Under the pieces are notes generated by a model that was not told where the DNA came from, did not search any database, and saw only the letters and a program-made list of their open reading frames with translations. Source: Syntrophomonadaceae bacterium (GTDB lineage: Bacteria > Bacillota > Dethiobacteria > DTU022). Taken from it: DNA of 8,261 nt. This document shows, one piece after another, positions 1-6,102 of this stretch (positions are counted from its first letter, which is position 1; each line of letters starts with the position of its first letter). The stretch is taken from NCBI GenBank assembly GCA_003552365.1, contig PUKR01000018.1, positions 1 through 8,261 on the forward strand, read 5' to 3'. Both the position numbers and the translations under genes were made by a program.

Positions 1-12
1 CCAAAGGCTCTG

Positions 13-1866
13 ATGACTTTCCCTGAAGAAATAACCTCTTTTGAAAATCTTACCCTGACCGGCAATGAATATGTTTCACTTCCCCACATAGATCCCACAG
101 GCGGCATAAGACTAACTAATATCCTGCGGCTGGATCAGAGGGGTCTTCTAGAGTTTTCCGGTGAAGACAAAAAGCCTCTTCTATCACCTTTCCTGGAAGT
201 GGAAGGCAAGCCGGTATCAATAGATGATAAAGAATTTGCCATGGGGTGGAGTTACCAGCTGAACTGGCTTCCCTCCTTTAGCATGGAGCATCGAAGTGGT
301 TGGGCCTTTAAAGGAGAAATTATCGCCCCTCCGGGCTTTAAGGGTTTCTGCTACCGGCTTTGCTTTACCAATAACAGTGATGAAACTCTTAATATCAAAA
401 CTGGATGGCAGGGCTGCTGGTCTGCCTTTAACTACGTCATATTCAACCGCCGACCCGTAAACGGCAACAGAAAAATCAGCTTTGATCAGTGGACGGACAG
501 CCTGATCCTGGAAGCGGCTGCGGGATTACCCCTGGCTTCCATGGCTCTTGCTGTAGAGCCCTCTGCCGGTTGGGTTATTGATGAAGATAAATACTCTTTT
601 ATGACGGCCAGGAGCGCCAGGATAGAACCGGGCAAAACTCTTGAAATTATTCTATATGCCGCTTTCAACCTGGAAGCCGACGGAGCAGGAACCACCTGTA
701 TCGATTTGCGGCGCCATGGTTACGAGAACTTAAAAGAAGCCAGCCGGCAGTGGCTGAAAAGCAGGCAGATCGCTTTTGATCTGCCCGGCCTGGACGAACT
801 TCTTAACCGGAACCTGTTTTTCTGCTATTTCTACTCCCTGGCCCGCTCCCTGGATACTGAACAATTAGTCCCCCTAACTTCCCGCAGCCCCCGTTATTAC
901 GTCAGTTCGGCCTTTTGGAGCAGGGACAGCCTGCTGTGGAGTTTTCCGGCAATAGTTATGACAGATCAAAAAACAGCCCGCGAACTTTTGCTTACAGTAT
1001 TCAGCCGGCATTTAAAAAATGCCGGGGATCATGCCCACTATATTAACGGAGCTGTACTTTATCCCGGCTTTGAGCTGGACCAGCTTGCCGCTTTTTTCCT
1101 GGCACTTGAACATTACCTTAACCACAGCGGTGATGAGTCAATTGTTGATGAGCCGGAAATATATAAGGGCCTTTATACCCTGGTGAACAAGGCTTTTGAA
1201 CACTTTGACCCGCATTCCGGACTTTACAGCACTTTTCTTGATCCTTCAGACGATCCGGTTTCCTACCCCTACCTGACCTATGACAATGCACTCCTGCAGC
1301 GTTCTTTTTACTTTTTGGCTTCGCTGCAGGCCAGGGAACTCTGGTCTCACAAGGGCGATTTTGCTATCTTAGCCAAGGAACTCCTCCAGGCCATCTATGA
1401 TCACTGCATAGTTAAAGGTCCTTTTGGAACAATGTTTGCCTGGGCTGTGGACGGAAAAGGGAAATTCACCCTCTACGACAACCCCCCGGGCAGTTTACAG
1501 CTGCTGGTGCATTATGGTTTTTGCTCTTTTGAGGACACTGTGTTTAAAAACACAGTTCACTGGATCCGATCTTCAAACAATAAATATTTTTTCCAGGGCG
1601 CCAATTTTGAAGAAGCGGGCTCCAGGCATGCTGAAAACCCCTGGCCGCTGGCAGCTTGTAACGATTTACTGGCCTGCAATGCCGGGGCAACTGACTTTTT
1701 AAAACGGGCGGAAATGGATAACGGTTTCTTTTGTGAAAGCATAAATCCTGAAACCGGCCTGGTTTCTACCGGTGCGGCTTTTGCTTCCGCTGCCGGATTC
1801 CTGGCCTATGCTTTGAGTAAAGCAGAAAGAGATAACAAATGCTCGGAAACTAACCAGGTTATTTAA
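13..1866 (+). CDS. Cytoplasmic six-hairpin (alpha/alpha)6-barrel glycosidase, GH125-like catalytic motifs, substrate unknown
   Basis: This is probably a glycoside hydrolase acting on an imported oligosaccharide in the cytoplasm. No signal peptide or membrane segment is visible. Residues 1 to about 240 are rich in beta-type sequence and resemble the N-terminal beta-sandwich that often precedes such barrels. Residues 255-605 look like an (alpha/alpha)6 barrel with WSRDS at 302-306, FELDQ at 353-357, YDNALLQ at 423-429, NPWPLAACND at 542-551 and CES at 574-576. The ELD and ES motifs resemble those carrying the general acid and base of metal-independent alpha-mannosidases (GH125), making Asp356 and Glu575 candidates. 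The protein is much longer than a usual GH125 enzyme, so a glucosidase or debranching-type relative is possible. The frame is open to the window edge. The ATG at 13 follows AAAGG at 3-7, a passable ribosome site, but an upstream start cannot be excluded. The sugar symporter gene follows after 38 bases. Fold is fairly sure; substrate is not. Confidence 0.75.
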   Translation: MTFPEEITSFENLTLTGNEYVSLPHIDPTGGIRLTNILRLDQRGLLEFSGEDKKPLLSPFLEVEGKPVSIDDKEFAMGWSYQLNWLPSFSMEHRSGWAFKGEIIAPPGFKGFCYRLCFTNNSDETLNIKTGWQGCWSAFNYVIFNRRPVNGNRKISFDQWTDSLILEAAAGLPLASMALAVEPSAGWVIDEDKYSFMTARSARIEPGKTLEIILYAAFNLEADGAGTTCIDLRRHGYENLKEASRQWLKSRQIAFDLPGLDELLNRNLFFCYFYSLARSLDTEQLVPLTSRSPRYYVSSAFWSRDSLLWSFPAIVMTDQKTARELLLTVFSRHLKNAGDHAHYINGAVLYPGFELDQLAAFFLALEHYLNHSGDESIVDEPEIYKGLYTLVNKAFEHFDPHSGLYSTFLDPSDDPVSYPYLTYDNALLQRSFYFLASLQARELWSHKGDFAILAKELLQAIYDHCIVKGPFGTMFAWAVDGKGKFTLYDNPPGSLQLLVHYGFCSFEDTVFKNTVHWIRSSNNKYFFQGANFEEAGSRHAENPWPLAACNDLLACNAGATDFLKRAEMDNGFFCESINPETGLVSTGAAFASAAGFLAYALSKAERDNKCSETNQVI

Positions 1867-1904
1867 TAAGGAAAACCACCTCAGTTTATAGAAAGAAGGT
1901 AATA

Positions 1905-3230
1905 ATGAGTAATTCCCTGGTAAAGCAGCTGCCGCTTTGGGGCAAAATTTTGTACGGAGCCGGATCGGGAGGGTTTAGCCTGATCGACCGGGTCTTGATC
2001 ACCTGGCTTTTTTATTACTACATCACCAGCCCCTTAGATGGGGTTGAGGCCTTGATGCCCCCCTTTGCTTTCGGCATTATTATGTTTCTCGGGCGGTCTA
2101 TCGATGCCCTGGCCGACCCGGTGATTGCCCGCTGGTCCGATAACCACCGGGGGCGCCTGGGCCGGCGGATGCCTTTTATGCTTTTCAGCGGCATCGCTTA
2201 CTGCCTAATTTTTATCCTTCTTTTTTATCCGCCGGTTGCCGAAACTTCGGCCCTGAACAGTTTTTATCTGGCTATTATGCTTGCCCTGTATTTTACACTG
2301 TTTACCGGCTATGTCTGCCCTTACCTGGCTCTCTTGCCGGAACTGGCCCGCAGCACCAGGGACCGGGTTGACCTGGCCACCTTTAGGGCAGTGTTTATGC
2401 TGCTCGGCGTCGGGGCGGCCCTGATCGGCTCAGGGATGTTAATCGGTCGCCTCGGATTTCACGGGATGGTCTGGGCAATGGCTGCGGCCGGCCTGGTTTT
2501 GCTATACCTCCCCCTGGCGGTGAAGGAAAGAGATTACGCTGAAGCAAAACCGGCGACCCTCGGGCTGGTTGAAGCGATTAAAACCACTTTTAAAAACCAT
2601 GCTTTCGTAATCTACTTAATCGGCAACGTTACCTTCTGGCTTGGTTTTAATATTATCACCCTCAATTTGCCGCTTTATGTAACGGTGCTTTTAGGTGGGA
2701 CCGAAGATGATACCTCAATTTATTTCGGCCTTGCTTTCGGCGTTGCGCTGCTCTTTTTCCCGCTGGTAAACATTCTTTCCAAGCGGACCGGGTTAAAAGC
2801 AGTCATGATGTTCGCCCTGGTTGCTTTTATGGTCTTACTGCCCCTGTACTATTTCCTTGGCCGGCCTGTTTTTGGCCTTAATCCGGAAATTTTCGGTTAC
2901 ATCCTGATGGCTTTAAGCGGCCTGCCTTTAGCCGTAATCTTTATTGTCCCCGATGCCATCGTGGCAGCTGTTTCAGACCTCGAAGAAAAGTTGTCCGGCC
3001 AGAGGCGGGAAGCGATGTACTTTGGGGCCCAGGGCTTTATCCTGAAGCTGGCCCTGGGGCTTTCCACCGTTATCACCGGTACCTTGCTGGAGCTTTTCGG
3101 CAGCACTGCCGCTCAACCACTCGGCATCCAGCTAACCGGCCCGGTCTCAGCCTGTTTTATCCTGGTAGGGGTCGTTGTTTTTTCCCGCTACCCGGAGAAA
3201 GAAGTGCAAGCTTACCAGCGGGAGAAGTAA
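1905..3230 (+). CDS. GPH-family (MelB-like) sugar:cation symporter, major facilitator superfamily
   Basis: This is an inner-membrane secondary transporter of the glycoside-pentoside-hexuronide:cation symporter family, expected to import a glycoside with Na+ or H+. The 441 residues give about twelve hydrophobic segments. The family signature follows the second segment: RSIDALADP at 64-72 with Asp67 and Asp71, then a basic loop GRLGRR at 83-88. A second signature lies late in the protein: VPD at 348-350, then DLEEKLSGQRREAMYFG at 358-374. The usual REG of this motif reads REA here. Length is close to the family norm (about 450-480) and both ends look intact. The ATG is preceded by AGAAGGT (1894-1900) four bases upstream, which supports this start. 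The gene lies 38 bases after the glycosidase, so the two are probably co-transcribed, with the enzyme acting on the imported sugar. Family assignment is firm; substrate and coupling ion cannot be read from the sequence. Confidence 0.9.
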   Translation: MSNSLVKQLPLWGKILYGAGSGGFSLIDRVLITWLFYYYITSPLDGVEALMPPFAFGIIMFLGRSIDALADPVIARWSDNHRGRLGRRMPFMLFSGIAYCLIFILLFYPPVAETSALNSFYLAIMLALYFTLFTGYVCPYLALLPELARSTRDRVDLATFRAVFMLLGVGAALIGSGMLIGRLGFHGMVWAMAAAGLVLLYLPLAVKERDYAEAKPATLGLVEAIKTTFKNHAFVIYLIGNVTFWLGFNIITLNLPLYVTVLLGGTEDDTSIYFGLAFGVALLFFPLVNILSKRTGLKAVMMFALVAFMVLLPLYYFLGRPVFGLNPEIFGYILMALSGLPLAVIFIVPDAIVAAVSDLEEKLSGQRREAMYFGAQGFILKLALGLSTVITGTLLELFGSTAAQPLGIQLTGPVSACFILVGVVVFSRYPEKEVQAYQREK

Positions 3231-3332
3231 ACTGAAACAGTCATAAACCGGAATTTAGGGCCTGTTAAATAAAGCAACCAGCTGCCTGTTTAATCTCCGG
3301 TCAAAAATATTCTACAGATGAGGTGAATAATT

Positions 3333-3809
3333 ATGGCCGAAAATCCTGACTTAGAAAGGGCGCGGAGGTTTTTACAAAAATTCAACCTTGACCTGGATCC
3401 TAAAGAGCATGAAAAAACAACAAAAACTTCCGCCGAAGCTGCAGAGGCGCTGAACGTAGAGTTAGGCCAAATTGCCAAATCAATCCTTTTTCGTTCCGGT
3501 GGCAAATACGGCCTTTTCGTTGCCGCCGGAGATATCAAGATAGATGATAAAAAAGTCAAGGCTTTACTTGGCGGTGGCAAGGCAAAAATTGCCAAGCCTG
3601 ATGAAGTGGAGCAGGTGACCGGTTACCGGGTTGGCGGGGTGTGCCCATTTGATATTAATGAAGACGTGCCCATTTTCCTCGATGAATCGATGCAGCGTTT
3701 CGAAGTAGTTTATACCTCCGCCGGCACTTCCCATTCGCTGTTACCGATTTCTTTTGAAAACCTTGAGAAAGTTACCGGCGGAGCAGTGGCCGACTTCAAA
3801 AAAGAATAG
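3333..3809 (+). CDS. ybaK: YbaK/EbsC-family aminoacyl-tRNA deacylase (probable Cys-tRNA(Pro) editing)
   Basis: This is a free-standing trans-editing domain homologous to the insertion domain of bacterial prolyl-tRNA synthetase. Family members hydrolyse misacylated tRNA, chiefly Cys-tRNA(Pro), in the cytoplasm. The 158 residues match the normal length for the family. Visible hallmarks are AKSILF at 48-53 with the probable essential Lys49, the glycine motif GYRVGGVCPF at 98-106, and the C-terminal AGTSHSLL at 130-137 followed by a DF near the end. The start is well supported: GAGGTGA at 3320-3326 lies six bases before the ATG. It is separated from the symporter gene by 102 bases with no clear promoter or terminator and converges on the nitrilase gene, so I infer an independent unit unrelated to the sugar genes. 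The family is clear; the exact editing substrate (Cys, Ala or another residue) is inferred from relatives. The symbol is family-level. Confidence 0.88.
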   Translation: MAENPDLERARRFLQKFNLDLDPKEHEKTTKTSAEAAEALNVELGQIAKSILFRSGGKYGLFVAAGDIKIDDKKVKALLGGGKAKIAKPDEVEQVTGYRVGGVCPFDINEDVPIFLDESMQRFEVVYTSAGTSHSLLPISFENLEKVTGGAVADFKKE

Positions 3810-3854
3810 TATCAATTCAACACAACCCTGGCTCTCCGGTAAAAGGGTTTAGAG

Positions 3855-4982
3855 TTAGAGGTTATCCTCCATGATTTCTTTGTAAATACCAGGGAAGTAG
3901 CGTTGATAAAGCCTGTGGTTATGGTCTCGCCAGGGGTGATTTTGCCTAAGCCTGCGTAAAGCTTGCAGGTCAAGATCGGCTATTGCCATCGCTTCCCGGT
4001 CGTAAGTTTCAACTTCAGCCATAATCCCGTCGCGTTTGGCAGTGAGTTCAATAGGAGCAAAAATTCCCGCCCGGCCGGTAAAAGTAAACCCGGCCACATT
4101 GCCAACGAGCGCGCTTTTCACCCCGTAAAGCGGGCTTTCCTGCACCCGCGGCCACAATCCGCGTAAGGCAAGCCAGTAATTATAGGGTTCAAGATTGGCT
4201 ATCGGCAAAAGGACAATTTCTGCCGCTGCCAGTTCCAGGAGACGAGAGGTTTCAAAATAGGTGGCATCCATACACACGGGCAGGGCCAGTTTACCCAGGC
4301 TTGTGTCGATTACGGAAAACCGGCTCCCTCTTTTTAAGCTCCACTCTTCTTCTACCGGCAAAAGGTGCACCTTATCCTGACTTCCGGCCAATTTCCCTTC
4401 AGGGTTGTACAAATAAGAGCGGTTAACCAGGTTCCCACTATCCAAAAATGCGTAGCTGCCGGCCATGATATAAAGACCGTAAGCAGAAGCAAGGTTGGAA
4501 AATACAGTATGGACGAACGAAGTGGTAATGGGGCTCATAAAAGCAAAGACGTCCGCCATTCCCGGCTCAGGTTTTTCATTTTTTTCTGCTGCAGTTATAT
4601 TTTTTTCTTCTTCTTTCTGCTCACCAAGTTTTTCTATCCCCGGTAACATTCCCAAAAGGGGCAGGTTGTTATATTCCGGGAAAACTACCAGCCTGGCCCC
4701 TGCCTCCTTTGCTTCCAAAACCCGCCGGTGGATTTCATCTATGCAGGCAAAGGGTGATTTAAACAGTTTAAACTCCACCTGTAAAGCGGCCACCCTGATT
4801 TTTTTTTGATCAACAGGCCCCGGTTGCTCCGGTTTCGGCAGCACTGATTCCAGGTATTTTTGGAGCCGGGCGGGCCGGCATTTCCAAAACAGGTAGCGCT
4901 GAAACAGTTTTTCCTTCCATCCGTCTAAAGCCAAAGCTTTTACACCTTCCCGGTTAAAAAAATAAAACTTAAAGGAAAGCAT
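3855..4982 (-). CDS. Nitrilase-superfamily carbon-nitrogen hydrolase with intact Glu-Lys-Cys triad
   Basis: This is a predicted cytoplasmic thiol hydrolase of the nitrilase/amidase/carbamoylase superfamily, which cleaves non-peptide C-N bonds in amides, nitriles or carbamoyl compounds; its substrate is not identifiable. In the longest reading (375 residues) the triad is Glu103 in VVFPEY, Lys204 in SQDKVHLLP and Cys237 in LPVCMDATYFE, with the second acidic site at Glu211-213. The hydrolase domain begins near residue 61, so there is an unusual basic and aromatic N-terminal extension. A charged, Glu/Lys-rich insert lies at about 117-141. The ATG at 4982 has no ribosome site. A TTG at codon 17 (position 4934) has GGAAGGTG eight bases upstream, so I favour a 359-residue product. 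The gene follows its catalytically altered paralogue by 150 bases and converges on the YbaK-family gene 45 bases away. Superfamily and triad are confident; function is open. Confidence 0.85.
   Translation of the reverse strand: MLSFKFYFFNREGVKALALDGWKEKLFQRYLFWKCRPARLQKYLESVLPKPEQPGPVDQKKIRVAALQVEFKLFKSPFACIDEIHRRVLEAKEAGARLVVFPEYNNLPLLGMLPGIEKLGEQKEEEKNITAAEKNEKPEPGMADVFAFMSPITTSFVHTVFSNLASAYGLYIMAGSYAFLDSGNLVNRSYLYNPEGKLAGSQDKVHLLPVEEEWSLKRGSRFSVIDTSLGKLALPVCMDATYFETSRLLELAAAEIVLLPIANLEPYNYWLALRGLWPRVQESPLYGVKSALVGNVAGFTFTGRAGIFAPIELTAKRDGIMAEVETYDREAMAIADLDLQALRRLRQNHPWRDHNHRLYQRYFPGIYKEIMEDNL
4943..4950 (-). promoter_or_regulatory. Ribosome binding site supporting a TTG start of the triad-bearing nitrilase
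   Basis: Read on the minus strand, GGAAGGTG lies eight bases before the in-frame TTG at 4934-4932. The upstream ATG at 4982 has no comparable site. The same 11-base string (CCGGGAAGGTG) precedes the ATG of the neighbouring paralogue at 6032-6042, where it is clearly in ribosome-site position. This favours translation from 4934. Confidence 0.5.
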
Positions 4983-4986
4983 TATA
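4981..4986 (-). promoter_or_regulatory. Possible -10 element (TATAAT) overlapping the upstream ATG of the nitrilase gene
   Basis: The minus strand carries a perfect TATAAT that ends inside the ATG at 4982. A second, CATAAT, lies just upstream. No good -35 hexamer is seen at 16-18 bases; only weak TTAGTT is near the right distance. If TATAAT is the -10 box, transcription would start a few bases inside the longest reading, leaving a leader of about 40 bases before the TTG at 4934. This is tentative, because AT-rich intergenic DNA gives such matches by chance. Confidence 0.25.
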
Positions 4987-5132
4987 TAAAATTATGCACC
5001 ACAAACTAATAGTTGGCAGCTACAAAGAGTTAGCTTAGTAAGCATACTGCAGGCAAATTCATGCCAGACTTTTTATAAAAGCGGATTTTTGAGTCTGACG
5101 ACACCACTTCTGCAATATATGCCCGGTTGATA

Positions 5133-6020
5133 TTAAATAAACCTGGCATAATAATCTCTTTCCGGCAACAATTCCTTGTATGCCTGCGGATTAAGCATCG
5201 AAAGCAGGGGATACTTCCTTTTTATACCCCGCCGGGCATCTTCGTCCAGCTCAGCTACAACCAGGGAAGAATCTGGATATCCGCGGGCCAGGTAGCCGCT
5301 TTTCCCGGGGGTTATTTCACAGGGTCCCATAACCGCAGAACCGGCCCCAAAAGCAGTGCCGGCTAGATTCCCGTTTAACTGGGCTTCCACTGCCCAAAAC
5401 TGGTTTTGCTGAACCTGGGCCCAGATACCCGCTGCCTGCTCATAGCAGTTAAAACCCGCTTCAATGGCGCTGCTGCATAAAGCTAAATCTGCTCCCAAGA
5501 GGGCTAACATGCGGCCCACTTCCGGGTGGCGTGCGTCATTACCGATAATCAAACCGGTTTTGAAGCTGCCCAGTTTAAAAATTTCAAGTTCTTCGCCCCT
5601 GCCGAAACCGAGTTCCCTTTCTGTCCGGGTCAGGTGGGTTTGCCTCTGTTTGCCGCAAAACTGCCCTTCCGGGTTAAAGCAGTAAGCAGTGTGATATAAA
5701 TCTTTTCCGCCCTTTTGTTCATATCTTTCCGCTACCGTCCCGGCAGCTAAATAAATACCTGAGTACTTTGCTGTGGAGGCGTGCAGGTCTAAAAACTCTT
5801 CGTCCCAGGTGCCGGGATCAGATAAATATATGCTTAAGGTGTCAAAAAAATTATTGCCCTGCTTGAGTGCACCGGTCCCCAAACCCAGGTAAAGGGCGCT
5901 GTAAGCAGGGAGGACGGCAACTTTAGGCTTATTTTTTTCAAGCATGGAAAGCAGATCGGTGCGGTAATGCTCTATGCTGTCCATGCGTAAATTTGAAAAA
6001 GAAATGGCTCCCACCTGCAT
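5133..6020 (-). CDS. Nitrilase-superfamily protein lacking all three catalytic triad residues (probable pseudoenzyme)
   Basis: The nitrilase fold is recognisable along the 295 residues, and the protein aligns with its neighbour over the whole domain, with matching blocks such as FNPEG (115-119), GKQRQTHL (123-130) and GNLAG (217-221). However, every triad position is changed: VAVLPAYS has Ala39 in place of Glu, GKQRQTHL has Gln127 in place of Lys, and LIIGNDARHPE has Gly160 in place of Cys. The neighbouring D-x-R-x-P-E residues remain, so the alignment is secure. The frame is intact, with AAGGTGG about ten bases before the ATG, which argues for an expressed protein rather than a decayed gene. 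Hydrolysis by the usual thiol mechanism is not expected. Cys181 near the pocket is the only obvious nearby thiol. Plausible roles are a non-catalytic partner of the next gene's product, a ligand-binding regulator or a new chemistry; none is shown by the sequence. It lies 82 bases after idh. Confidence 0.82.
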   Translation of the reverse strand: MQVGAISFSNLRMDSIEHYRTDLLSMLEKNKPKVAVLPAYSALYLGLGTGALKQGNNFFDTLSIYLSDPGTWDEEFLDLHASTAKYSGIYLAAGTVAERYEQKGGKDLYHTAYCFNPEGQFCGKQRQTHLTRTERELGFGRGEELEIFKLGSFKTGLIIGNDARHPEVGRMLALLGADLALCSSAIEAGFNCYEQAAGIWAQVQQNQFWAVEAQLNGNLAGTAFGAGSAVMGPCEITPGKSGYLARGYPDSSLVVAELDEDARRGIKRKYPLLSMLNPQAYKELLPERDYYARFI

Positions 6021-6102
6021 ATTTTAGAACCCACCTTCCCGGCAGCACAATTTAATTTATCATTCTTTCTTAGAAAATAAAAGAAAACCCCTTATGGTCT
6101 TT

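Noticed and set aside
3183..3223. TCCCGCT / AGCGGGA inverted repeat at the end of the symporter gene
   Set aside because: It lies within coding sequence with a 27-base loop and no following T-run, so chance is a sufficient explanation.
3231..3332. Promoter or attenuator upstream of the YbaK-family gene
   Set aside because: TTTAAT at 3289-3294 could be a -10 box, but no acceptable -35 hexamer is found at the right spacing. Apart from a four-pair ACTG/CAGT hairpin, nothing regular is seen.
3824..3849. AACCCT / AGGGTT inverted repeat between the convergent YbaK-family and nitrilase genes, as a bidirectional terminator
   Set aside because: The stem is only six pairs with a 14-base loop, and there is no T-run on either strand. 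The location suits a terminator but the structure is too weak to call.
4365..4809. Overlapping plus-strand open frames opposite the active nitrilase
   Set aside because: They lie antisense to a gene with clear family motifs, lack ribosome sites, and their composition follows the low-complexity Glu/Lys-rich codons of the real gene.
5133..6020. Treating the triad-less nitrilase as a decayed pseudogene
   Set aside because: The frame has no stop or shift, structural motifs and C-terminus are retained and a ribosome site is present. Decay would not be expected to spare everything except the three catalytic positions.
6021..6102. Promoter or terminator in the gap between idh and the triad-less nitrilase
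   Set aside because: The stretch is AT-rich with a small palindrome (TTCTTAGAA), but no stable hairpin with a T-run and no convincing -35/-10 pair. Read-through from idh is the simpler view.
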